A stretch of 64,000 nucleotides of DNA, from positions 1,488,001-1,552,000 of the forward strand of contig JALJCS010000035.1 of assembly GCA_023055355.1 (NCBI GenBank), in the 5' to 3' direction. This DNA comes from Agelaius tricolor. Lineage: Eukaryota; Chordata; Aves; Passeriformes; Icteridae. Positions 13,701 to 28,700 of this stretch are shown here, piece after piece. The translations under genes were made by a program, and so were the position numbers. The stretch's first letter is position 1. Every line of letters starts with the position of its first letter. Under the pieces are notes generated by a model. The model was given only the letters and a program-made list of their open reading frames with translations. It was not told where the DNA came from and made no database searches.

Positions 13701-16700
13701 CAAACCCACTGACCCAACTCCTTCTGGTGCCACTTTCTATCAAGGATTTCTGGAGCCACAAAACAAACCTTCCCTGGGTTTTTCACACCCTTTGCAGCTC
13801 ATGTTTCAGGTACACACAACATGAATGTGTGTCTGTAGATGATGTCTCATCACTCCCCACACCAGTATCAACCACTGTGGTGTGGACTTGCTGACAGCAG
13901 CCACACCTCTGGCTCTGAGGGACTTCTGCCACTGCCTTTAACCAGAATTTGCTCTGCTCAAACTCAGTGCTGGTATTTAGGCAGAGCAGATCTATGGTAG
14001 AGCCTTGTTACTCCCCTGGGAGGGGCTCCACAGAGCACAGAGAACCCCCCCAGGTGTCCCCCACAGCTTGGGGACACGTCCTGGGGGGCAGGAGAGCCCA
14101 GGGGCAGCAGCTCTTACCTGGGGATCAAAGTTGACCCTGATCAGTTTGCTCTGCGCCTCTCGCCGGATGAGAGGCTGAGCCAGGTTGTACTGGGATTTCT
14201 CTGAGACTGACTGGGACCAGTCCAAATACAGCTTTTCCTGATACCTGCCAGAAGAGAGAAACTTGCACCACACAGTTATCACACCAGAGGGTGCAGCTGT
14301 AACTGAGTGGAAGCCAAGACCACTCTGAGGACTGAAAAATGTGAAGGAATCTTCAAAACCCATCCATGCCCCTGGTCCCCCTGCAGGATTCTCACTTGAA
14401 GCCATCCCAGCAAACCTGTGGTACCCAGGGCCAGCTCCCTGCTCCTCTCCAGGCAGGGAATTCCCTGGGGCTTGCAAAGGGACATTCCCAAGCCTTGGGC
14501 TGCCAAACGTTCTGGAAGGTGGCTCAGGGGAGGGGAAGCTTTCCTCTGCCCCCTGTACCTGTCGAGCAGCTGGATCATTTCTTCATATTTCTGCACCACC
14601 ATTCTTCCACGGGCAGAGTCCAAGCTCCTGGCAGCACAACAGACAGGGGTTTCTTATCTTATCTTATCTTTCACTTTGATAATTCACTTTCATCACCTTT
14701 AGTCCTGGGGGCTGCCATCTGCATTTCTCCCTTCCCAAGGTCCCCCACAGTCTGCAGGCACAGTCTGCCTGGATTTCACCCCAAATCCTGGATTTCACCC
14801 CAAATCCTCTCCCTGCCCAAGGCTGCCCAGCCCCCTGGGCTCTCTCTCAGGTGTTTCCCTGCTGTAAAATGGGGAGAAGCAGCTGCGATGGGAGAAAGAC
14901 CCAGGGCTGCTGGAAAAATCAGTTACCAAGCATCACTTTTGAACATTTAACCCTTGAAAGCTTTCTGTGACAGTTTTATGCAGGTCACAGCTGTGAGAAT
15001 GACTGTTTCTATAATGTATAAAATGTATTTCCATATAATGTATAGAAGAAAAATAAAATGTATGCAATAACATACTATATAGTTAATATAGTATATATAA
15101 ATCTATATATACACATATCTTCATTTTTCCTTTTCAATCCTTTCTCCCTCTCAAGTTGCACATGGGAAACAGCCTCACACCACCCTGCTGAAGGATTTGT
15201 CTTTAACTGCTCTTCACAGAGGGGTAAAATCAATGCTCAATGCAGGAACCATGAGAATTCCAGCCCTGGTTTGTTCTCTTGATCTTGGGTGATTGTTCCT
15301 TTGTTTAATGCTCAGAAAGTTATCTTCTGCCAGCACCCAAGAGCTGGGCTGCTCCCAACCAGGTCCTGGAGGAATTACAGTGGGAAAGGTTGCAATATCT
15401 ATTTTAATTACAACCTAGGGCTCTGTTAAAAGCTGAGGGGCCTATCTACTGTCCCACTGTGCCTCTCATCACTTAATAACCCATCCAATTACAAAACTTC
15501 TTCAAAAAAACCAAGATGGCAGGGAAGTGAATGGCTCCAGGGCACCTCCTCACTAAGGACTGCTTCAGCTACAGCCAGTTGTAGGGAGATAGAATATAAG
15601 TAAATAAAGGTAGTATAGAAAGTAATCTTATAGAATAGAAGTAAATAAAGGTGGTATAGAAAGTAATCTTATAGAATAGAAGTAAATAAAGGTGGTATAG
15701 AAAGTAATCTTATAGAATAGAAGTAAATAAAGGTAGTATAGAAAGTAATCTTACCCCCTAAAGAGTTGCAGCTGGGTTAATAATTAAAGATTAGGAGCAG
15801 GCCTATTGGAAGCAGGAGTTTAACAGGCCACAGCTGTAGCCAATAAGTAGAGTGTTACAAAAGAGTGGATTATTTAGTTGAGGGGAACTGGAGTCAGTTG
15901 GCTGCTGTGAGGACAGGGAAGAATCAGTGCCTAGAGGAGCTGCCTACAAGAAACATCAGGCAGGTACAAAACTCCAGCAATATGGAACCCTTGCAATGTA
16001 ATGACAATAGAACTCCTGCACTATAATGACAACAGCCATTGGATAGCATTCAACACAGAGAGAACCTCCAGAGGGAGGTTTCCAGATGGTCCCAGCCCAC
16101 CTGGAGCAGACACTCACAGCCCTGGGACGTGCCTGAGGTGCTCCAAGGGCCCCTGGATCCGCGCCCGCAGCTCCCGCGCCCAGCCCAGCGCTCCGGCCAC
16201 GGGAGGGACGTTCTTGTGCAGGGGGGGGAACCCTGCAGGGCACAGGGGAACAGCATTCCATCAGCCCTGCAAGCCCACAGCACCCACAGAGCTGCCCTGG
16301 GCCAGGCTGCCTCCCTGATCCAGCCTCTGTCACTGCATGGACATCTGCTGCCACAGACATCTTTATGGAAAATCCTTTCCTTAGGATTTTTCCTCCTGAG
16401 GAGCTGAGAGGCCTCAGGAACAAAATATAACCAATGGTTGTCTGCTGCTGTGGAATGCAACAGGTGCAGCTGGGATTGGGCTCATGTGGTTGTTTCTAAT
16501 TAATGGCCAATCACAGTCAGCTGGCTTGGACAGAGAGTCTGAGACAGAGACTTTGTTATCATTCTTTCCTATTCTTAGCTTAGCCAGCCTTCTGATGAAA
16601 CCCTTTCTTCTATTCTTTTAGTATAGTTTTAATGCAATATATATTATAAAATAATAAATCAGCCTTGTGAAACATGGAGTCAGATCCTCATCTCTTCCCT

Positions 16701-19700
16701 CATCCTCAGACCCCTGTGAACACAGTCACAGTCTGTGACCTACAAACCCCCCTGTGGATTTGCCATAAGGGATCAGGGGAGAAGCCTGGCACGTCCTGGA
16801 ACCAGACTGGGGGCAATTCTCTGCTTCCCAAGGACACTGAGGAAGGGATTTCTGGCTGGGAGCTGGCTGGGACCATCCCATCTCAGAGCCACAGAACAGA
16901 ACTCCCCAAAGCCACAGCAAATGCTGGACTCGTCCTCCACACATTTCCCCACTCCCCTTGTTGACCTGCTCTGGTTCCAGCAGTGCTGCCTCTCCCAGAA
17001 CTTCCAGAACAGCCTTCCTGAATCTTCCCAACAGGAATTTACCTATTCCCTTCTGTGCCAGCATTCTCAAGAATAATAAATCTGGAAAAAGCTGATCAAA
17101 CCCCAAATTCCCACCTCCCCTTTGCATTTCCAGCATTACCCACACATGCACATTTAAAAAAAAGGATATTGGCATTGCTTTAATGGCACCAACAGAGCAT
17201 TCCCAGGCACTTCCCACCAGGAAAGCTGAAAACCTTTCCAATTTGGGAAGTTCTGGTGTCCTTAGCAAAAGCAAATTATTTCCCTCCCTAAATTAGCCTA
17301 AATCCAGTTTCCTGTAAAATCCATTTTCCTCCTGACATGGCACCCACCGAGCTGCAGCCCTGCCTGGGTGTGCCTGGTGTAGGTGAGCCTGGCCTGGTCC
17401 AGGGCAGTGCTGAACATGCTGAGCAGGACAGGGACCTTGTCAGCAACAACTTCAGCAATCCCAGGGCGCTCCAGAAGGTTCCGGAACATGGCCAGCAGCT
17501 GTGCAGGGGAAGGAGCAAGGAAAAGTCAGGGAAAGAGCAGGGAAAAGTCAAACTCTGGCACAAAGTCCCACTGGGATTCTCCTCGCTGATGCAGCTCCTC
17601 AGTAACTCAGAGGTCTGCACTGATGGACATTTGTCAAAGGGAAGGTTTTGCCCCGCTTTCCCAAGTAGTTCCTGCCTTTCACAGAGACATTTAGGTTTGA
17701 AAAGAACTCCAAGATCACCTTTGACTGATCCCACCACTAAACCACATCACAAAGGATGTCTTATTACAGAAATGCTTAGACCTCTGTGGTTGAACCATAT
17801 TCCAATTGTCATTCTTCAAAATTTGCTATTTTAAAAACCCCAAAACAACTCAGAGGTAAATGCTATCACTTGCCATTTTCTATAGTAATTTTTATATTTA
17901 TTCTGATTTTTTCCAGAAAATACCATTTACTTTCTCTGCAGGATAGATTCTCTGTTAAACAAAGCCCCCTCATTTCTAGAAAACCTCAATTTTCAGAGTT
18001 GAAATTCATCCATGTATTAGCAAATTGATATTAACAATCATCACCTGGTTTTAACAGCAGTTTTCACCAGGAAATCAGAGAATCTCAGAATGGTTTGGGT
18101 TGGAAGGGACCTTAAAGCCCAGCTCATTCCACCCCCTGCCATGGCAGGAACACCTCCACTAGACCAGGGTACTCCAAGCCCTGTCCAGCCTGGCCTCAGA
18201 ACTCAGAGCAGCCTTTCCTCCAGCTCCCAGGGACACCAGTGCAACTCCTGCCATCCAAAACCCTGATCTGAATCATTTCTCTGGCTGCTCTTCCCCAAAC
18301 TGAGCAAACTCTGCTGTTTGTGTCGAGAGGTGAGGAGCAGGGACATCCCCAGCTCCAGGGCTCAAGAGGGACCCACAGGGCTGAGCATCCCCACCCAAGT
18401 CCATCCCAATGTCACTGTCCCCAAATCCATCCCAATGTCACTGTCCCCTTGTCCATCCCAATGTCACTGTCCCCAAATCCAACCCAATGTCACTGTCCCC
18501 TTGTCCATCCCAATGTCACTGCCTCCAAGTCATCCCAATGTCGCTGTCCCCAGTCCAACCCAAAATGTCGCTGTCCCCAATCCATCCCAATGTCACTGTC
18601 CCCAAATCCAACCCAGTGTCACTCACTGTCCCCAATCCATCCCAATGTCACTGTCCCCTTGTCCATCCCAATGTCACCATCCCAAATCCATCCCAACGTC
18701 ACCGCCCCAAATCCATCCCAATGTCACTGTCCCAAAGTCCAACCCAAAATGTCACTGTCCCCTTGTCCATCCCAATGTCACTGTCCCCTTGTCCATCCCA
18801 CGGGCACAGCCTGCAGCTGCAGCCCTGTCTGGGCTCTCTGTGGGGCTCACAGGGAGGGAAGGGAGGCACAGACAGACGGACAGACAGACAGACCTTGAAG
18901 ATGTGCTCCAGGCCCGGGGCGTCGCTGAAGGCCTGGCTGAACACGGTGCCCAGCCGACGGTCGATGTCCTGCACCTTCTGCTGGAAGCCCAGGGCATCCT
19001 GCTCAAACTCCTGTTTGAGGGCAGTAACAAGTCCTGGGCTGGGAGAGGGCCCTGGGGAGGTGTCTGCCACCTCCCTGCCACCTCCCTGCCCAGAGCTCTT
19101 TGCTCTTCTTACTCACCAGGAACAGATTCAGTCTGTATGCAGTTTAGAGACAGAAATGCTTCCAGAATCAACTCTGCTGTGCAGCAGCAAGAGACACTTT
19201 CATTTGGCTCCTGCCTAACATGGCCAGAGTAATTGAATCTCTTAACAGCTGCTGTCCAAGTGAAGATGAAAAGCAGCATCTGTCAGAGCTTTTAAAATGG
19301 GATTGTGTGTTTGTGGGGAGAAGCAACTTGAAGTAAAACACGCTCTTATAAAGCAGAGCAAAGAATGAATGTATGTACAATCTGAATGTGTGTACAATCT
19401 TATTCACCAGGAATTAAAACACTCCTCCACAGTCAAGGACACTTCTGTCCCATCCCATGGCTGAGCTCAAGGCCCTCTGGGATGGACCCACAGTCCAACA
19501 AGTCCCTAACTTCAGCTGGAGGTGAGACAGGAACGATCTCCACACTCTCTGATCCTGAAGACCACCACCCCAAAAACCCACAGAAGCTCAAACTCACTGA
19601 ACCAGCAAGGCATGCTGGACTTCAGCTGTGCCAGGGGAACTTTAGGTTAGACATCAGGAGAAAAATTCTTCACTAAAAGAGTGGTTGGGCCCTGGAATCA

Positions 19701-22700
19701 TCTGCCCAGGGAGGTGGGGAAGTCACTGACACGTTAAAAACAGGCTGGATGTGGCACTCAGTGCCATGGTTTAGTTGATGAGGAGGTGTTGGGGCACAGC
19801 TTGGACTTGATGATCTCAAAGGTCTGCCCCAGCCTGGTTCATGGTGTGATCCTGAGATGTGGAGCTGCAGGAACTGCCAGGTGCCTGCAGAACAGACCAG
19901 CAGCTCCCTGTCCCCTACAGGGCCAGATCAGAGCACCACAAAGGGAGGGAGGAGCTGGAAGGAGGAGCAGGGCTCTGCTGCAGAGGGAGCTGCTCCCTGG
20001 AGAGGAGGATGAGGGGCTGGCACCCCCACAGGTGCCCACCTACCACGTTGGCCAGGTCCAGGCAGTCGTAGGCTCGTTCTGAGAACACCTGGTAGCACTC
20101 CTGGAACTCCTCATGCATGGCCAGCACCTGCTGGCCCAGGGCCTTCCCTCTCACGCCCCCAAACTCAATCTTCTCCAGCTGGGCCAGGTCCAGGGCTGTG
20201 CTCAGGAGACCCTGCAGAGCCAGAGGAGGCACACACACAGCTTCAGCCACGAGCAGATGACAGCAGCTCCCACTGCACAGAGCCATGTTTGCTCCTGGGT
20301 CACCCTGAGGGTGCTCAGGATGGGATCAGGATGATCTTTCAGGTCCCTTCCAACCCAAACAACTCTGTGACTCTACAACTGAGTGGTTTTAACACAGATG
20401 CCTCCACTGTGCTTTTCAACACAGCTCCTTAAGGAAGGAGCAGAGTTACACAGTGTGGTTAAAGCAGTAAAACCTTCTGTTCCAGTGCAGGGAATGAGAG
20501 AAGGAGAAAAGCAACCCAGACCTTGCCTTGCATAGGCACCAGCAGCCTGCACAGTGCCCATCTGACCCCCCAGCTGGGAACAGCCCATCCAAAAACAGAG
20601 ATTGTTGATAGTAAAAGATTTTAAAATCACAGAAAATTCAGGGAGTTAGAAAGAAAGTTGGGCTTAGTAGGCCCTGGGAAAATGTTAGACCTTGTACTTG
20701 CTAGATCAGGTGAAACTGCACCTCTATAGTCAGATTATGGATAAATGATATAATTGTTAGATGTGATTAGATATAATTATTGTTTAAAGAATCATGAGAA
20801 ACTATGTTAGGGGTTTGAGGGGATCACGAGAAATCCATGCTTGGATGAAATCAATGTGTACAATAGAACAATGTAATTTTAATAATTAATATGTAAGTTA
20901 CATAACGATATAATATAAAACATGTTCAGCTCAAAACCATGTCAGGTCAGATTTGGGTCTGGAACCCTGACACCCAGAGCTCTTTAATAAAAGCACCTGT
21001 ATATAATCTGTGATTATGTGCTCCTGAACACTAACAGAGTGACCAGCAGGTGCAGTGAGCTGGTACCCACAGGAGAGCTCACAGGTGAGCCCAGTGTTTG
21101 TGTGACAGCTACACCCTGTGTGACAGCTACACCCTGTGTGACAGGCACCCACAGAGCTGAGGGATGATGGCACTCATGACACCCCCTGTCCCTGCCCTGC
21201 CTCACAACCACAGCAAACAGGAACACCCCACAGCTGGGCACACACTGCGATGGGACGGGATGCCCTGTGAGGGATGTGGAAAATGTCCCTGCTCCTCCCC
21301 AGGCCCCCGTCCAAGTCAGGAGATGCCCAGTGCCAAGGTGCCCCTGAATGCCCCAGGGTTCCCCTGAATGCCCCAGGGTGTCCCTGACTGCCTCAGGGTG
21401 TCTCTGAATGCCCCAGGGTGCCCCTGACTGCCCCAGGGTGCTCCTGAATGCCCCAGGGTGCCCCTGAATGCCTCAGGGTGCCCCTGACTGCCCCAGGGTG
21501 TCCCAGAGCTCATCCTGGTTTATTCCCACCCATGCAAACCACAGCCCCATGACCCCCATCCCCTTGTCCCAACAAGAGCACGAGTCCCAGAGGACCCCTG
21601 GGAGCACTGACACAGCCACCAGCCTGAGCAGAAGGACACAGCAGCAAATCTGACACAGGCACTGAGCAGGACCTGGGCAAACAAGTCCTGGCCTTGATGT
21701 CAGGGGGACCAGAGAGCACAGAGTGATCCCCTGGCATTGGGGAGGGAAGGTGCCAGGCAGGCAGCTCATGGCTGCAGGACCTCTCACCTTCACCACCTGC
21801 AGCCTCTGCAGGAAGCTGTCCAGCCTTGCAAACACCAGCCTGGAGGGGAAGTCCCAGCTCCTCACTTGCTGGCCTGGCTCATAGTACACCTGCAGGTTTG
21901 CCCTTCTCTCCTCCAGCACCCCTTTGAAGGCACTCAGGATGTCCAAGGCTGTTTGCACCTTGCCCAGGCTCTCCTCCACCTCTCCCTTCAGCAGATCTTC
22001 TGGGGACAGGTACACCACAGCCTGGAAGAGCCAAACCACACCTGAGATGTCCCTTTGCTGCCACAGCAAACCGAACAGCTCTGACCCCTCCTCTCAGTCA
22101 GAACCCCTTTGGAAGGAAGGACAGGGGATAAAGAAAGAGAGAAGAGAATTCCTGTAGGAGCAACGGGAGTAGGATGGTTGGGATGGATGGAGATGAGAGA
22201 TCTCTGCAGCCAGGGCTGGGAATTTGGGGTTTATTGCAAAAGGTCTGAGTGCAGGGCCCTGCTGGGAGCTGCAGCCACAGCTCGGACAAGGAAAGAGAAG
22301 AAAAGGGAGAGAGGGCAAGAGAGTGGTAAAGAGGAAGAGAGAGAGGGGGAAAGAGGATGAGAGTGAGAGAGAGACAGTAAAAGAGAACAAGGTTCCCATA
22401 ACCATACCATAAATCTTCTTCTATGCTGTACATTCTAATTCTCACTAACCAACCTATTACAAGATACAAATCCTATAGCATTTCCATACAGCCTATAAGA
22501 ATCATTACATTACCATACTGTGTTACCTAAAAAACCCTAAAAACTCCTCTTTGGGCCCCTTCTGCCAAGCCAGCAGGGTCTGCTCTGACCCTTGGAGATG
22601 CCTGCAAGCAGAGGGTGCTGTTTCATTGTCACTATGATATTTTCTGAAAAATCTTTTTGCTAAGATTTTTCTCCTGAGAAGCTGAGAAGCCTCAAAGGAA

Positions 22701-25700
22701 AAGAAAAACAATAATTATCTGCTGCTGTGAAATGCAACAGGTGCATCTTTGATTGGTCTCATGTAGTTGTTTCTAATTAATAGCTAATCACAGTCCAGCT
22801 GGCTCAGACTCTCTGAGAGTTATGAGCTTTTATTATCTTTATTTTCTATTCTTTGCTAACCTTCTGATGAAATAATTTCTTCTATTCTTTTAGTATAGTT
22901 TTAATATATCATTGTCTTTTAATATAATATATATCATAAAATAATAAATCAGCCTTCTGAAACATGGAGTCAAGATTATCATCTCTTCCCTCAAACACCT
23001 GCAAACACCACCACATTTCATCAAAAGGGGATCACCTCCAGCTGGCCACACCATTGTTTTCCAGTTGTTCAGTAACTGAGGGATCTCAAAGCTTGCTTTC
23101 ATTTCAATCTCACTTATAGTTTCCATATTCTCAAAGTCTTTTGCCAGGCAATCATATTGATAAGGCTTTCCTGTTACAGCCTCCCTAAAGCCCTCCCTGT
23201 GCAAACCCAGGTGCCACAGGCACACACCTGCTGGATGAGGAGGTTGCAGATCTCCTGGAGCAGCACCACCAGCCTCAGGGGCACGCTGTAGTGCTGGCAG
23301 CTGGCCCAGATCCAGCACACCACGTGCAGCAGGGGCACCAGGAGGGGCTTCACCTTGCTGAACTCAACAGCCTCCACCTGCTCCAGGGGCTGCTGCAGGG
23401 CTGTCAGGTGCAGGTCGATGTCCTGAGCTTCCCTCAGAGCTGGGGGAGGAAGGGCAGAAGGGGTGAGAAGGGCTGGGGAGGGGGTCACGAGTTATTTACA
23501 TATATACATATATATATATATACATATATATACACACACACATATATATACACACACACATATATACACACATACACATATATACATCTATACACATATA
23601 TACATCTATACACATATATACATCTATACACATATATACATATATATACACCCATATATACATATATATGCCCATATATACATATACACACGTGTATGTA
23701 TGTGTACATATGTATACCCATACATACATATATACCCATATATATACCCATAAATACCCATATATATACCCATAAAGACCCATATATACATATATAACAC
23801 ATATATATACATATATACATACACACCCATATATACATATATATACCCATACATACATATATATACCCATACATACATATATATACCCATACATACATAT
23901 ACACCCATACATACACACATATATACATACACACCCATATATACATATATATACCCATACATACATATATATACACATATATACCCATAAATACCCATAT
24001 ATACATATATACATACAAATATACATATATATACATATATATACACACATATATATAAACACACACATATATACATATATATACACACATATATATAAAC
24101 ACACACATATATACATATATATACACATATATATATACTGTCCCAACACTGCACGAGCTGGGAGCACAAAGGGGAGCACACAGTCCTGGTGAGGAGCTGG
24201 GAGCTGGCACAAAGAGCTGTGTGGCTGGACCCTGAAGAGCTACCCCAGAATTAATAATTAATTCATTTGCATTAAATTAATGAATTTTAATAAAACCGGG
24301 ACATCATTGTGCAACTAAACCTGTGGACCAACATGAAGAGAATCATCATCATCTAATGGAATGGTTTGGGCTGGAAGGGACCTTAAATCCCATCCTGTTA
24401 CACCTCCCACTGTCCCAGGTGCTCCAAGCCCTGTCCAGCCTGGCCTTGGGCACTGCCAGGGATCCAGGGGCAGCCCCAGCTGCTGTGGGCACCTGTGCCA
24501 GGGCCTGCCCACCCTCACAGGGAAGGATTCCTTCCTAATAGCAGGATTTCTTCCTAATGTCTAATCTAACCTCTGACAGCATGAAGCCATTTGCCTTTGT
24601 CCTGTCACTGCCAACCCTTGTAAAAAATCCACCTCCAGCTCTCCAGGAGCCCCTTTAAGCACTGGAAGGGCAGAATAAGATCACCCCAGAGACTTCTCTT
24701 CTCTGGACTGAACAACCCCAATTGTCTCAGCCTTTTCAGAAGTGCACTTGCAAATAACCCCAGAGCTCAGGACTAACAAGAAGAAACTCTCCCTATCAGC
24801 ATCTCCCTCCCACAAAGCCACCCTGTCCCCCCAGGCTATGACAGAGGACAGGAACCAGCACCATGCAGAGCTGCCCCAGGCTCTCACCTGCCTGCACATC
24901 CTCGAGCAGGCTTTGGAAGGCTGGCACGTAGATGCTCTGCACTCTCTCCAGCACCTCCAGCATGTTGCTGACCCTCCTGGACGTCAGCTGGCTGTGAATG
25001 CCCTCCAGGTCAGCACACCTGCAGCACCAGGACACGTCACCAGCCCAGCTGGGGCAGCCCCAGCTGTGCCCCAAAGCCCTGGCTCAGGATTTGCTGCAGT
25101 TACACAAGGGCACAGACTCTCTAGAACAGGGAAGGGAGAGGTAGAGCAGGGTTTTGAACTGAGATCCCCAAACACTGAGAGTCCTGAACTTATTTGTATC
25201 AGAGGAAAAATCCCTTTGAAGAATCAGAAATGTTGGGGGGGAGGGGGGTTGTGTTTGTTTTAGGTTTGGGGCTTTTTGGAGGACATACAAGTTTTCCAAC
25301 CAGTTTTCCTGAAGCCCCCACACCTCTGGAAAGCAGAAGATGCACCTGCAGGAGCAAAGAGCTCCAGCACAGGAAAGGACAGAGGATGTAAGAAGAACAA
25401 GGCTGTGGCTGGAGAGAGGGAAGTGGTGAAATCCTGCAGCCACCGGGAGGATTTTCTGTACAAGCTGCAGTGCAAACAGACCCAGGCAGGATCTCACCCA
25501 GACTCTAGGAACATTCAGTTTTAGAACTTTAGAACCCGTGTTTTAGTCTGAACTGAGCTGGCAGGAAATGGGGACAGCCCTGGAGGACAGAGCTGGTGCC
25601 AGGCTCAGATGAGAGCAGTGCCAGAAGGAGCCAGGTGCTGCTCCTGCAGCCACTGCTGACAGCTCTGCACGGGCAGGGCTCTGTCTCCAGTCCTCCTGAG

Positions 25701-28700
25701 CCAACACAGCACAGAGGGCAGCTGAAATTCCACTCCCTGGCTCATCTGACCCCCCTGTGGCACCCCCAGCAGCCAGCATGGAGAGTGCCCAGCAGCTCTG
25801 CTCAGGGGCTGGCCCGAGTGCCCAGTGATGGAAACACCATGGTGGCATTCACAGTCTCTGAACAGAAACATAATTTTGTCTCTCAGGGTTTTTTTTCTTA
25901 GAGAAGCACAGAGAGAAGAAGAGAAAAACAATTCTTATCTCTGCTTGCTGCTCCTGTTGTTTTTCACATGTGGAATGTGTTAGGAAGATTGTTTACCTGA
26001 AGTGATTTGTCAATTGGATTCTGCTGAGGATTGTTTTGTTTCCTTGGCCAATTGGCTCAAAACTGTGTCCTGGCTGTCTGCAGACAACCAAACACCATTC
26101 CCAGCTAAATTCCCTGGTGGTGTAGCCCTGAACTGTGGCTGGCCCAAGCCAAACTGAGCCAACTGCCCATCCACTCAGAGATCACCATTATTTTAGCAAT
26201 ATTTTTGGGTTCAGGTCTCGACACGACCTCGAGCAGCTGCTCTTGGCTCAGAGCAGCAGCACCCCCTGCACCCAAAGCAGCAGCAGCTGCAGCAGCATCC
26301 CCAGCACCTGCTCCTCCAGAACTGCAGCTCCACCTTCGGGGTGGGGTTGGTGCCTTGCAGGAGGGGCTCTGAGGACTCTTTCCTCAGCACTCTCTGGATC
26401 TGCTGGCTCCACTCGATGATGGCTGACTCGGTGGCGTGGACAAGGGATTTACTGATCAGCTCCAAGCTGCAGGAAACAGAGCACCAGGGTCACTTTCCAC
26501 TTGTGCATGTGCATTGCTGAGCTGGGTCTACCTCAATGGGCAGCTGGATTTTGCAGTTACAGCCCAGATTCATCTTTCAAAACCACAAAACAATAAAATT
26601 CATAAGGGGGAACATTTACAAGGGCAGTTAGAGACAAGATAAGGAGCGATGGTTTAAAACTGAAAGAGAGGAGGTTTAAATTAGATATGATGAAGGAATT
26701 GTTCCCTCTGAGGGTGGGCAGGCCCTGGCACAGGTGCCCAGAGCAGCTGTGGCTGCCCCTGGATCCCTGGCAGTGCCCAAGGCCAGGTTGGACAGGGCTT
26801 GGAGAAGCTTGACTGCAGAGTTTGGAGTTTTCCCTCAGTGATCCCAGCAGTTCATTGCTTCTCTGCATGCCCTCATCCCCTTCCACCTCCTGAGCTTTTG
26901 CTGCTTGTATCATTGCACAGTCCCCAAAGACAGAGCAAAATACCCCTCCTTGGCAGCTTGATGAGCTGCAGAGGACAGGGAGCAAGAAGAGTCCCCATGT
27001 CTGACAGGGAGGATCCCCAAAAGGTGCAGCACATGCAGCAGCAGAGGAAAACCCAGTGGAGAGCAAGGGCTGGTACTCACAATTTCTCACTTTTAGGATC
27101 AATGTTCTCAATTCCCTCTGAGGCAGCTGGAAGAGGCAGCAAGGTCTTGCCCTTCACTTGGCCAACAACCTTGAAGACAGTGTTTTTCAGGCTGTGGACG
27201 TGATGGATGATGTCCTGTGACACCACTCGTGGCCAGCCCTGATGGTTCCTCCGGTTCGTCAGGATGGGCACGATCACCTACAGCAGGAGCCATGGAAGAG
27301 CAGTGGGGAAGAGCTGAAGGAGGGCAGATTTAGGTTTGATTTTGGAAGAAATTGTTCCCTGTGAGGGTGGGGAGGCCATGGCACAGAGAAGCTGTGGCTG
27401 GCAGTGCCCAGGGCCAGGCTGGACAGGACTTGGAGCAGCCTGGGACAGTGGGAGGTGGCCCTGCCATGGCAGGGGTGGCACTGGATGGACTTTAAGGTCC
27501 TTTCCAACACAAATCATGCTGTGATTCGATGATTCTATGACAAAAGCACTATGGATGGACTGGCCACCAGGGTCTGAGGTCCTGGGCAAGCCTGGATGTA
27601 GCCATGATATTTTCTGAAAAATCCTTTCCTTAGGATTTTTCCTCCTGAGAAGCTGAGAGGCCTCAGGAACAAAATGTACCCAATGGTTATCTGCTGCTGT
27701 GGAATGCAACAGGTGCATCTGGGATTGGTCTCATGTGGTTGTTTCTAATTAATGACCAATCACACAATTCAGCTGTATCAGGCTCTGGTCAGACACAGGA
27801 TTTTGTTATCATTCCATTCTTTTTCCTTTGCTTGCAAGCCTTCTGATGAAATCCTTTCTTCAATTCTTTTAGTATAATTTTAATTATATATATATATATA
27901 TATAATAAAGTAATAAATCAGTCTTCTGAAACATGGAGTCAGATCCTCATCTCTTCCCGAGACCCCTGTGAACACCACCACACCTGGAGACCCTCCCTCA
28001 GCCCTGTCCCAAGCAGCTCCCTGCAGGTGATGATGAACAGGCCAGCAGGGCTGTCCCTGCACAGCCACCCCCATATGCAGAGGGAAGGTCCTCTGGTACC
28101 TCCTGGCATCTACAGCAGAGCCACGTTTTAGGTTATTTCCCAAAGCTGCAGCCCCCTAAATATGGTTTGTGTCTTTACCAGTGGAGTTCCAGCAGCTGGG
28201 GGCTCTGGGCTGGGCTTGCCTGAAGCTGAGCTGCTCCTGGCTCTCTTGTGCTGGGATAGCAACAGTTCCTCTCACCTTCCCTGGGATCAGAGCCAGGTTG
28301 CCCCTGGTGATGAGCAGCCTTTGTGTGGCCAGACTTGGGGGAGGATAAAGGTACAAAACCAGCTACAGACAGACAGAGTCAAAAAGGAACAACCAGGGTG
28401 CCACTCCAGGGTGCTGAAAGTTCTTTGCACCACAAGCAACGAGGACCAGCAGGAGCAACCACCCTGACCAGGGAGCCATGGGAAGGGGGAACAACCCCAG
28501 GGCACACAGAGCTCACCTTCAACAGCTTCAGCTGCAGTAGTAGCAGGCTTTGTGTCCATTACTCAAATCACACAGACTGCTAATAAGAGTAATGCCGTAA
28601 CCAGTCACATCAGCTGCTTGTATTCTTTTGGATTGTTAAAATGACACCTGGGCCCCTGGTGGAACCTCTTGAAGATCCCTTTGGGAAAACATCAGCCCAC

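Noticed and set aside
23485..24212. Tyr/Ile/Val/Cys-rich minus-strand frames of about 240 codons
   Set aside because: Translation of the TATACA microsatellite.
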